Of a stretch of DNA of 64,000 nt, positions 27,540-37,089 are shown in pieces; the stretch's first letter is position 1; each line of letters opens with the position of its first letter. The notes under the pieces were generated by a model. That model was not told the DNA's origin. It saw only the letters and a program-made list of their open reading frames with translations, and searched no databases. The position numbers were made by a program, and so were the translations under genes. Source of the DNA: Zymomonas mobilis subsp. pomaceae ATCC 29192. GTDB taxonomy: Bacteria; Pseudomonadota; Alphaproteobacteria; Sphingomonadales; Sphingomonadaceae. Location: the NCBI RefSeq assembly GCF_000218875.1, contig NC_015709.1, forward strand, positions 1,364,001 to 1,428,000, in the 5' to 3' direction.

Positions 27540-28721
27540 ATGGATATCCGTAATTTACGCCTAGCCTTATTTACAGGTAATTATAACTATGTCCGCGACG
27601 GGGCTAATCAGGCTCTCAATCGTCTTGTTCGCTATTTGATGCAACAAGGCGCCTCGGTTCGTATTTATTCTCCACGCAGTGAGACACCTGCTTTTCCCGC
27701 TGTTGGGAAAGTGATTGCCGTTCCGGCTATTCCTTTTCCCGGACGGAGTGAATACTGTATACCTATTGCCTTAACATCTCGTGTTAGACGCGATATTAAA
27801 GACTTTGCACCTAATATTATCCATATTGCGAGTCCGGAATATCTGGGGCATCGCGCTGTTTCATTGGCTAGAAAGTGGAATTTGCCCGCAGTTGCCTCGG
27901 TGCATACCCGCTTTGAAACTTATCCTCGTTACTATGGTATGCCTTTTTTAGAGCCCGTCATAGAAGCTATTCTTCGGCGACTTTACCGGCGTTGCGATGC
28001 TATTTTTGCGCCTTCAGAATCTATGGCACAGGTACTTCGAGATCAACGTATGAGCTATGATGTCAGAATTTGGTCTCGAGGTGTTGATCGTCAACTCTTT
28101 TCACCCAAAGCACGAGATATGAATTTTCGTCGGGATTTTGGGATAAATGATCATGAAGTCGTTATAGGTTTTGTTGGTCGGTTGGTGATGGAAAAAGGCT
28201 TGGATGTTTTTTCCGATACAATTGACGAATTGATCCGAAGACAGATAGCCCATCGCGTAATGATTATTGGTGATGGCCCTGCACGGGGATGGTTCGAGCG
28301 TCGATTACCTCAGGCTATTTTTGCTGGTTTTCATACAGGTAAAGCGCTTGCGCGCGCCGTGGCTTCAACCGACCTTCTCTTTAATCCTTCGGTGACTGAA
28401 ACCTTTGGTAATGTAACCTTGGAAGCGATGGCAACCGGTCGGCCTGTGGTCGCCGCTCAGGCAACTGGAAGTGAAAGTTTAATCGAAGATCCCCTGATGG
28501 GGCGTCTTATCCGTCCCGGTGCGATTAAAGATTTTGCCGATGCTCTACAGGATTATTGCGAAAATAAAAATTTACGTGAAGAAACAGGTTACCGAGGGTA
28601 TGAAATGAGTGACCGTTACGGCTGGGATAATGTTAACCAAGTGCTTGCAGATAGTTATCTCAGTATTATTCAGGCGAGAATGCAAAGTGGTTATCCACCT
28701 CGATTGCGACCGCGTTCATAA
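27540..28721 (+). CDS. GT4-family glycosyltransferase
   Basis: The 393-residue cytoplasmic enzyme has the GT-B two-domain form. The N-terminal domain opens with LRLALFTGNYNYVRDGANQ, and the C-terminal domain carries the GFVGRLVMEKGLDVF segment and the ExxxxxxxE retaining motif in TETFGNVTLEAMATG. It resembles the subgroup that includes lipid and mannose transferases such as MgtA/SqdX, but the donor and acceptor cannot be set from sequence. The frame opens at a TTG (27513); the ATG at 27540 fits the family start better. It may build a glycolipid or surface glycan. Confidence 0.88.
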   Translation: MDIRNLRLALFTGNYNYVRDGANQALNRLVRYLMQQGASVRIYSPRSETPAFPAVGKVIAVPAIPFPGRSEYCIPIALTSRVRRDIKDFAPNIIHIASPEYLGHRAVSLARKWNLPAVASVHTRFETYPRYYGMPFLEPVIEAILRRLYRRCDAIFAPSESMAQVLRDQRMSYDVRIWSRGVDRQLFSPKARDMNFRRDFGINDHEVVIGFVGRLVMEKGLDVFSDTIDELIRRQIAHRVMIIGDGPARGWFERRLPQAIFAGFHTGKALARAVASTDLLFNPSVTETFGNVTLEAMATGRPVVAAQATGSESLIEDPLMGRLIRPGAIKDFADALQDYCENKNLREETGYRGYEMSDRYGWDNVNQVLADSYLSIIQARMQSGYPPRLRPRS

Positions 28722-28775
28722 TAAGTTTTCTGTTCGGGATGCATCGAACAGAAAAATACTTTAGATGAAGATGCT

Positions 28776-30452
28776 ATGCTAATTTCGCTCAGCATTCGTG
28801 ATATTGTGCTCATTGATGCACTCGACCTTGATTTCCATGCTGGTCTTGGTGTTCTCACTGGCGAAACAGGGGCTGGTAAGTCGATTCTGCTCGATGCTTT
28901 AGGGTTAGCTCTAGGCGTTCGTGCTGATAGTAGTTTGGTTCGGCCAGAAGCAGCGCAGGGTATCGTCAGTACCTGTTTTTCACTTTCTAAAGGGCATCCT
29001 CTTTATGCCTATCTGCAAGAAAGTGGTCTTAGAATAGAAACAGATGAAATTCTGATTATTCGACGAGTTATTAAAGCCGATGGGGGAAGCCGTGCTTTTC
29101 TTAATGATCAGCCTATCTCTGTTACCTTATTGCGGGAAATTGCTGGCTATTTGATTGAAGTCCACGGTCAACATGATGAAAGAGGCCTACTGAATCCACG
29201 CAGTCATCGCCTTTTATTGGATGAGTTTGGCCATATTGATAGTATGCCGACGTCACAAGCCTATATTTACTGGAGAGCAACGGAAAAGGCATTAGCTACT
29301 GCTCAAAAACTAAAAGAAGAACGCGAACAGGATCGTGACTGGCTAGAACATGCTGTTCATGAACTTTTAGCTTTTGCTCCCCAGAATGGGGAAGAAGCTG
29401 CTCTTGCCGAGGAGCGTACTACCTTACAAAAAGGGGCAAGGCTTATTGAAGATATGGAGGCGATTGGCCAATGGCTTGATAGCACAGAGGGGGCTATCGC
29501 TTTGTTACGTCAGGCAGGACGCCGTCTAGGCCGGATTGCTTTTGAACATCCTGTCTTGGGGGAAGCGCTTGAGTCTATCGATAAAGCTTTGAATGAAGCC
29601 GGAGAGGCCAGTGAAAAGCTTGGTCATACGGCTATGATGCTCGATGGCGATCCTTTAAGATTAGACGGGATTGAAACACGCTTGTTTGATTTAAGGGCTT
29701 TAGCGCGAAAGCATCGCGTCGCACCGGATGAATTATCCTCCTTTACGATAGAATTAAAAGATAAACTCGATCAGATAGAAGCCGGTGAACAAGGCGTTCT
29801 TGCTTTATCAGCAGAAAATGATGCTGCCCGTCTAGCCTATGAACAATCAGCTGAAGCTTTGTCTCAGGCACGCTTATCCGCCGCAAAACGTTTCGATCAA
29901 GCGGTAATGGCTGAATTACCACCGCTTAAAATGGAAGCTGCACGATTCAAGACAAAAATTGAAAAATTGGAATCTTCTCAATGGAGCGCAGAGGGTTTTG
30001 ATCGTGTGGAGTTTACTATTTCTACTAATCCCGGTGCTGATTTTTCTCCTTTAATGAAAATTGCAAGCGGGGGAGAGTTATCCCGTTTTATGCTGGCTTT
30101 AAAAGTAGTCTTAGCTGGAGAAGAAGGAACGACTACGATTATTTTTGATGAAATAGATCAGGGTGTTGGTGGGGCCGTCGCCAGTGCTATTGGAGAAAGA
30201 CTAGCGCGTTTATCTAAAAAGGCACAATTGCTGGTTATTACCCATAGCCCGCAAGTAGCTGCACGGGCAGATCAACATTGGCTTATTCGTAAACATCACG
30301 GTCGTCCTTCTAAAACAAAAGTTTTCGCTACGCGTACAGAAGTAAAACCCCTCGATAAGGATGAACGCCTCGAAGAAATTGCCCGCATGCTTTCAGGCAC
30401 TGAAGTGACAGATGAAGCGCGCGCACAAGCCAGCCGATTATTAGGCCCCTAG
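28776..30452 (+). CDS. recN: DNA repair protein RecN
   Basis: RecN is an SMC-like ATPase that helps double-strand-break repair. The 558-residue protein has the N-terminal Walker A GETGAGKS in LTGETGAGKSILLDAL, a central coiled coil, and the C-terminal signature ASGGELSRFMLALK, Walker B TTIIFDEIDQGVGG and ITHSPQVAARA. The total length matches RecN from relatives. It is on the same strand as the preceding glycosyltransferase and following malic enzyme. No LexA site was identified in the 54-base gap before it. Confidence 0.96.
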   Translation: MLISLSIRDIVLIDALDLDFHAGLGVLTGETGAGKSILLDALGLALGVRADSSLVRPEAAQGIVSTCFSLSKGHPLYAYLQESGLRIETDEILIIRRVIKADGGSRAFLNDQPISVTLLREIAGYLIEVHGQHDERGLLNPRSHRLLLDEFGHIDSMPTSQAYIYWRATEKALATAQKLKEEREQDRDWLEHAVHELLAFAPQNGEEAALAEERTTLQKGARLIEDMEAIGQWLDSTEGAIALLRQAGRRLGRIAFEHPVLGEALESIDKALNEAGEASEKLGHTAMMLDGDPLRLDGIETRLFDLRALARKHRVAPDELSSFTIELKDKLDQIEAGEQGVLALSAENDAARLAYEQSAEALSQARLSAAKRFDQAVMAELPPLKMEAARFKTKIEKLESSQWSAEGFDRVEFTISTNPGADFSPLMKIASGGELSRFMLALKVVLAGEEGTTTIIFDEIDQGVGGAVASAIGERLARLSKKAQLLVITHSPQVAARADQHWLIRKHHGRPSKTKVFATRTEVKPLDKDERLEEIARMLSGTEVTDEARAQASRLLGP

Positions 30453-30563
30453 CATTTCTATATTTTGTTGAGCATCGCTATTCGGTTAATTTTGAAAAAG
30501 ATTAACTCGAACAGCTTATATCAGTTCGGCGATCAATTTTATTTTTTTATAAAAGAGCAGGTT

Positions 30564-32249
30564 ATGTCATTAAAAAATAATACGCCGTTATCGGTTAAAG
30601 ATAGAAGTATAACGCTTCTTCATAATCCCCTTTTAAATAAGGGAACGGCTTTCTCCCAAGAAGAAAGAAATATCTTTCAATTAAATGCTTTGCTTCCGCA
30701 TACTGTTGAAACCATAGAACAGCAGAGCAAGCGCTGTTACCAGCAATATAAAGAACAAAAAACTGACATAGAGCGTTATCTTTTTTTACGCGCTTTACAG
30801 GATGAAAACGAGACGTTGTTTTTTCATCTTGCTGCTGCTCATATTACTGAAATGATGCCCATTCTTTATACGCCAACAGTGGGCAGCGCCTGTCAAAATT
30901 ATTCTCATCTTTACCGTGCAGATCGGGGCTTATTTATAGCTTATCCTGATCGTGATAAAATGGACGATCTTCTAACGCAAACTACCCAAAAAAATATAAA
31001 GATTATTGTCGTTACGGATGGCGAACGGATTCTTGGGTTAGGCGATCTAGGGATCGGAGGAATGGGTATCCCTATCGGAAAGCTGGCGCTTTACACAGCT
31101 TGTGGCGGTATTGATCCTGCTACCGTATTGCCGGTCGTATTAGATGTGGGCACTAATAATAAAGAACTCTTAAATGATCCGCTTTATATGGGGTGGCATC
31201 ATGAACGTATAACAGGTGATGCCTATTATGATTTTGTAGATCAGTTTGTTCAATCTGTTATGCGGCAATGGCCAGAAGTTTTTCTACATTTTGAAGATTT
31301 CACGCAAAAAAATGCACTTCCATTGCTTAGTAAATATCGAGATCAATATTGCTGTTTTAACGATGATATTCAAGGAACGGCAGCAGTCGCTTTAGGCACA
31401 CTTTATTCAGCCTGCAAAGTGCGTAATACCCATATCAAAGATCAGCATATTGTTTTTCTGGGCGCGGGCTCTGCTGGCTGTGGTATCGCCGAGCAAATTG
31501 TGGCCGCTATGAAGGCGGAAGGGTTAGAGGATAGAACCGCTCGTGGCCAGATTTATATGGTCGATCGGAACGGTCTTGTAACCGATGATATGGAAGACCT
31601 TCCTGATTTCCAGAAAAAATTAGCACAGCCGCATGACAAGCTAGGTAACTGGAAAAAATCTGAAAAAGGTTTTTCTCTGTTAGAGGTTATTAATCACAGT
31701 AAGGCCACTATCCTTATAGGGGTTTCTGGACAAAAAGGTCTTTTTACAGAAGAGGTTATTAAGACTCTCGGGGCACATTGCGATACGCCTTTGGTTATGC
31801 CTTTATCCAATCCGACTTCTCATGTCGAAGCCGTCCCAGAAGATATTCTTAAATGGACAGAGGGAAAGGCGTTAGTCGCAACCGGCAGTCCTTTTAAGCC
31901 GGTAGATATAAATGGTACCATCATTCCCATTGCTCAGTGCAACAACGCGTATATTTTTCCAGGTATCGGTCTTGGTGTATTAGCGGCAAAAGCTACCCGC
32001 GTTACCGATAGCATGATGATGGCGGCTGCCCATGCCTTAGCTGATTGCTCTCCTGCGGCTGACAATGGGAAGGGCGCTATTTTACCTTCTTTTGATGACA
32101 TCGAATCCGTTAGCCTTAAAATTGCTATGGCTGTTGCGAAAACTGCAATTCAAGACAAGGTTGCTCCAGATGAAAGCGACGCTGCCCTTTTAGAACGAAT
32201 TAAAGATTATTATTGGCGGCCAGAATACCTGCCTTATAAAGCTGACTGA
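30564..32249 (+). CDS. maeA: NAD-dependent malic enzyme
   Basis: The enzyme converts malate to pyruvate and CO2 with NAD(P) reduction. From ATG 30564 the product has 561 residues, matching the MaeA/SfcA class. Visible are [16 protein letters not shown], the Tyr/Lys catalytic region, [19 protein letters not shown], the metal-site segment VFLHFEDF and the NAD loop [15 protein letters not shown]. The frame opens at 30465, but the extra 33 residues have no family match and an AG-rich ribosome site precedes 30564, so the inner start is chosen. A strong hairpin follows at 32281. In a fermenting cell it could supply pyruvate or reducing power. Confidence 0.95.
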   Translation: MSLKNNTPLSVKDRSITLLHNPLLNKGTAFSQEERNIFQLNALLPHTVETIEQQSKRCYQQYKEQKTDIERYLFLRALQDENETLFFHLAAAHITEMMPILYTPTVGSACQNYSHLYRADRGLFIAYPDRDKMDDLLTQTTQKNIKIIVVTDGERILGLGDLGIGGMGIPIGKLALYTACGGIDPATVLPVVLDVGTNNKELLNDPLYMGWHHERITGDAYYDFVDQFVQSVMRQWPEVFLHFEDFTQKNALPLLSKYRDQYCCFNDDIQGTAAVALGTLYSACKVRNTHIKDQHIVFLGAGSAGCGIAEQIVAAMKAEGLEDRTARGQIYMVDRNGLVTDDMEDLPDFQKKLAQPHDKLGNWKKSEKGFSLLEVINHSKATILIGVSGQKGLFTEEVIKTLGAHCDTPLVMPLSNPTSHVEAVPEDILKWTEGKALVATGSPFKPVDINGTIIPIAQCNNAYIFPGIGLGVLAAKATRVTDSMMMAAAHALADCSPAADNGKGAILPSFDDIESVSLKIAMAVAKTAIQDKVAPDESDAALLERIKDYYWRPEYLPYKAD

Positions 32250-32280
32250 TAGGTTACTGCTTACAGTTCGATCATAAAAA

Positions 32281-32311
32281 AGTCCCCGTTATAACTATAA
32301 CGGGGACTTTT
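32281..32311. terminator. Bidirectional terminator between maeA and groL
   Basis: A perfect stem of about 12 base pairs (AGTCCCCGTTAT with ATAACGGGGACT) is flanked by A on the left and T on the right, as in two-way intrinsic terminators. The maeA and groL genes converge on it, so it can end both transcripts. Confidence 0.85.
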
Positions 32312-32362
32312 GGGGTGGGTAGTCGGTAAGAGCCGACCACCAGAGTGAAAAAAGCGTAAGAC

Positions 32363-34057
<1,695 letters not shown>

Positions 34058-34117
34058 TTAAAGCAGATTTTTCAAATTAAATTTTGGAAATCTACCTCAT
34101 TGAGAAGACTATTTTTC

Positions 34118-34139
34118 ATCAGACTACTTTTAGTCTGAT
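34118..34139 (-). other. Intercistronic hairpin between groS and groL
   Basis: ATCAGACTA and TAGTCTGAT form a perfect 9-base-pair stem with a CTTT loop. It falls inside the groS-groL transcript. In Agrobacterium an intergenic stem in groESL mRNA is a known cleavage site that uncouples the two messages; the same role here is an inference. No T run follows on the coding strand, so it is not a simple terminator. Confidence 0.5.
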
Positions 34140-34165
34140 AGCTTCGATTTTAAGGGCTTTAATTC

Positions 34166-34453
34166 TTAGCTAACGATACCAAGAATATCGCTTTCTTTCA
34201 TGATCAAAAGGTCTTCACCATCGACACGGACTTCTGTGCCTGACCATTTGCCAAAAAGAATGCGATCACCGGGTTTAACATCCAGCGGAAGCAATTTGCC
34301 TTCTTCACTGTGCGTACCGGTTCCAGCCGCAATGACTTCGCCTTCTTGTGGCTTTTCCTGTGCGGTATCTGGAATGATAATACCACCAGCTGTTTTTTCT
34401 TCTGCCTTAACGCGACGGACTAAAACACGATCATGTAGCGGACGAAAATTCAT
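34166..34453 (-). CDS. groS: Co-chaperonin GroES
   Basis: GroES caps the GroEL ring. From the ATG at 34453 the protein has 95 residues, the standard length, starting [15 protein letters not shown]. The mobile loop [21 protein letters not shown] and the C-terminal [30 protein letters not shown] are typical (only parts quoted). The frame opens 16 codons earlier, but those residues lie in the operator leader and do not fit the family. A sigma32-type promoter and a CIRCE site lie upstream. Confidence 0.98.
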   Translation of the reverse strand: MNFRPLHDRVLVRRVKAEEKTAGGIIIPDTAQEKPQEGEVIAAGTGTHSEEGKLLPLDVKPGDRILFGKWSGTEVRVDGEDLLIMKESDILGIVS

Positions 34454-34494
34454 ATCTTCACCTTTTCCCTTCCCTAAAGTAGGGGAAATTCTTT

Positions 34495-34521
34495 CTGGCA
34501 CTCTCCCCTATGAAGTGCCAA
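34495..34521. promoter_or_regulatory. CIRCE operator (HrcA-binding site)
   Basis: CTGGCACTC and AAGTGCCAA are separated by exactly nine bases, as in the CIRCE consensus TTAGCACTC-N9-GAGTGCTAA. Each half matches 7 of 9 positions. It lies about 42 bases before the groS ATG and directly beside the likely transcription start. HrcA repression of groESL is well established for this element. Confidence 0.8.
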
Positions 34522-34529
34522 TGCTCACC

Positions 34530-34557
34530 ATATGGGGTAGTTTTTTTTAGCGTCAAG
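34530..34557 (-). promoter_or_regulatory. Sigma32-type heat-shock promoter of groS-groL
   Basis: On the minus strand CTTGAC is followed after 14 bases by CCCCATAT. Both boxes and the spacing match the classic RpoH consensus (CTTGAA, N13-17, CCCCAT). It is immediately upstream of the CIRCE site, so groESL should respond to both RpoH and HrcA. The rest of the 34558-34880 interval is AT-rich; a small perfect hairpin at 34642-34660 is the only other structure, with unknown role. Confidence 0.7.
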
Positions 34558-34880
34558 CAGCCCAGAAAAAAATTTTGAAAAAATTATTACTCTTGCCCAT
34601 CTATCTCGGGATTTTAGTCTATACTAAACGAATGTCCGTTTCATTTCAGTTTCTGAAATGTAGATATTCCTTCTCTACAAAACTAGCACATAAGGCTTAA
34701 TTTCTGGGGCTTATAAGGAAAAGCAAAGTCTTTGCCTTGATTTCCTATCTTTTGTCAAAAATAGTTAAAGCTTTCTTTTGCTTTATAATATGGCATCTAT
34801 AGTCTCATTATCAAGCTTGACTCTTTTAAGACCCTCAGGCTGAACATAGCGTGCAAGGCTGAATTTAAGGATCCCCGACA

Positions 34881-36794
34881 TTGAAATTATTGCGGCTATT
34901 TTGGAAAATTATGGTTGGCATCAAAGACGTTCTAGTCTTGATGTTGCTGCTTCTATTCTTCGGGGCTCTTTTTATCGGGCTAAGTTTATCCAGCAAGAAT
35001 GCAGGCTTATCAAATAATCTAAGCGGTACAGCCTCGGGGGATGGGGGCGCCTTGTTAGTCGATATGTCTGGCACACTTGTCGAAAAATCGGATGGCGCAA
35101 GCCTTCTTGATATGGTTCAAAGCAGCGATGATCAAGGCGACATCCTTTTGAGAGATATTGTCTATGGTTTAGAACAAGCTTCAAAAAATGCTAAAATAAA
35201 AGCGGTTGTGCTTGATCTTTCCAATTTTTCAGGGGGAGGACGGGCTGCTTTAGCAAATGTTAGCGCGGCCCTTGATAAAGTAAGGGCTTCTGGAAAACCT
35301 GTTTTAGCCTTTGCTGGTTTCTATAACGATGCCCGTTATCGATTGGCCGCTCATAGCAGTGAAATCTGGCTTCCTGCCTTAGGAGAAGTCGCTCTATTAG
35401 GGCCGGGTGGTAATCAGCTTTATTATAAAAATCTGCTGGATAAATTAGGGATTGAAACTAAAATTTATCGTGTAGGACGTTTTAAATCCTTTGTTGAACC
35501 TTTTACCCGCACAGATCAGTCCCCTGATGCCAAGGCCGCTAATCAATCTTTAGTTGATTCTCTGTGGCAGACGACACTTCAAGATATTACGCATGCACGC
35601 CCTAAAGCCCACATAACGGAATGGGCTAATAATCCGACCAGCTTTTTAAAACCCAATCACAGCTATGCGGAGTTGGCGCAATCAGCGGGTCTTATTGATC
35701 ATGTCGGTAATGCGATTGAATTTGGTAATCATGTCGCTGACCTTGTTGGAAAGGATAAATTGCCGGGTAGCTTTAAAGCGATTTCCCTTTCTTCCTTTGT
35801 TGATGCCAATCCCCCTTCTTCGGCGGGAAGTTCTATAGGTATAGTAACGGTTGCTGGCGAGATTGTAGATAATGCTACCCGTTCAGGTCAAGTCAGCGGT
35901 GCCACTATTTCCTCTCTTATTTTGAAAGCCTTGGCTAAGGGTGATTTAAAAGCCCTTGTTGTACGGGTAGATTCTCCCGGGGGATCTGTCTCTGCCGCAG
36001 AGCAGATGCGTTCGGCTATTCTTACGGCTAAGACAAGAGGGCTTCCTGTTGTTATCTCTATGGGGTCAGTGGCTGCTTCTGGAGGTTATTGGATATCAAC
36101 ACCAGGTGATATAATTTTCGCTGATCCTTCAACTGTCACAGGGTCAATCGGCGTTTTTTCGCTTATTCCGACTTTCCAACATACTCTTACTAAAATTGGT
36201 CTTTCTGCGGATGGTGTAAAAACCACACCTCTATCTGGTCAGCCAGATGTCTTTCACGGCACGGCGCCCGCCTTCGATCAGCTTATGCAATTTGGTGTAG
36301 ATACGGTTTATGACCGCTTTACAAAAATTGTTGCCGCTTCTCGTCATCTTTCTTTAGAGCGGGTTCACGAAATTGCTGAAGGCCGCGTATGGTCAGGCGT
36401 GGACGCTAAACGTATTGGTCTTATTGATCGTTACGGTTCCCTGCAAGATGCGGTTTTAGAAGCCGCCAAACGGGCCCATCTGGATCCGGCACGCACCCAT
36501 ATGCAATTTATTGATGAAGAGCCTTCTTTTGTCGAAATGCTATTCCGCAATGTTTTTCAACATAAATCTTCAGATGCACAGATGATGGCTCAAAATCCTG
36601 ATATGGATGCACTTAGCCATCTAGCTGGTAACACTGAAGATAAGATTGCCTTGGCTATTACGGGTTTAAGAAGTATTTCTAAGGCTTCTACAATGCAGGC
36701 GCGTTGTCTTGAATGTAGTATAGAGGCTAAACCGACATTAGAAGATCGCAAAATAGCTAATAATTTGATTACGAAGGCAGCTTTATTGCCTTAA
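34881..36794 (+). CDS. sppA: Signal peptide peptidase SppA, 67 kDa (long) type
   Basis: SppA degrades cleaved signal peptides in the membrane. The 637-residue protein has an N-terminal transmembrane helix (~16-35) and two tandem peptidase_S49 domains, so it is the long, E. coli-like type. The catalytic lysine is Lys202 in VGRFKSFVEP, in the first domain, and the serine nucleophile is Ser400 in SVAASGGYW, in the second, close to E. coli positions 209 and 409. The start codon is TTG at 34881, supported by AAGGA nine bases upstream; an ATG ten codons later would still keep the helix. A strong terminator follows. Confidence 0.94.
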   Translation: MKLLRLFWKIMVGIKDVLVLMLLLLFFGALFIGLSLSSKNAGLSNNLSGTASGDGGALLVDMSGTLVEKSDGASLLDMVQSSDDQGDILLRDIVYGLEQASKNAKIKAVVLDLSNFSGGGRAALANVSAALDKVRASGKPVLAFAGFYNDARYRLAAHSSEIWLPALGEVALLGPGGNQLYYKNLLDKLGIETKIYRVGRFKSFVEPFTRTDQSPDAKAANQSLVDSLWQTTLQDITHARPKAHITEWANNPTSFLKPNHSYAELAQSAGLIDHVGNAIEFGNHVADLVGKDKLPGSFKAISLSSFVDANPPSSAGSSIGIVTVAGEIVDNATRSGQVSGATISSLILKALAKGDLKALVVRVDSPGGSVSAAEQMRSAILTAKTRGLPVVISMGSVAASGGYWISTPGDIIFADPSTVTGSIGVFSLIPTFQHTLTKIGLSADGVKTTPLSGQPDVFHGTAPAFDQLMQFGVDTVYDRFTKIVAASRHLSLERVHEIAEGRVWSGVDAKRIGLIDRYGSLQDAVLEAAKRAHLDPARTHMQFIDEEPSFVEMLFRNVFQHKSSDAQMMAQNPDMDALSHLAGNTEDKIALAITGLRSISKASTMQARCLECSIEAKPTLEDRKIANNLITKAALLP

Positions 36795-36818
36795 ACATTG
36801 AATAATATAAAAATTTTT

Positions 36819-36849
36819 AAAAGGTAGGATACTATATCCTACCTTTTTT
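36819..36849 (+). terminator. Intrinsic terminator of sppA
   Basis: AAGGTAGGATA pairs with TATCCTACCTT around a three-base loop and is followed by a run of T. It sits about 25 bases after the sppA stop. It separates sppA from the ubiTU-ubiV unit. Confidence 0.85.
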
Positions 36850-36923
36850 ATTAGGGTAATCTTTATATTATAAAATTTTACTATGGGATGGAAAATGTTA
36901 TCCATAAAAATGGTATTTGAATT

Positions 36924-36945
36924 TTTGAAAAATTAATTTTTCAAA
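36924..36945. promoter_or_regulatory. 22-base perfect palindrome upstream of ubiTU, possible operator
   Basis: TTTGAAAAATT followed at once by AATTTTTCAAA is an uninterrupted perfect palindrome about 145 bases before the ubiTU start. Its AT-rich arms could bind a dimeric regulator. It is not a standard FNR/FnrN site (TTGAT-N4-ATCAA). The function is inferred only from symmetry and position. Confidence 0.4.
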
Positions 36946-37089
36946 TCTATGACAGGGTGAAGAAAGTCACATAAATGAGTCAATGCGCTATAAACGCTCA
37001 ATTCCAACAATTTATTGTTGCACTGTCTTGCCTAAAAGCGTTTTTCATAGAATAGATAGTTTATATTTTTTAAGGCTGAATTCGCATCT

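Noticed and set aside
34454-34501. Longer GroES start 16 codons upstream
   Set aside because: It would overlap the CIRCE operator and give an N-terminus unlike any GroES.
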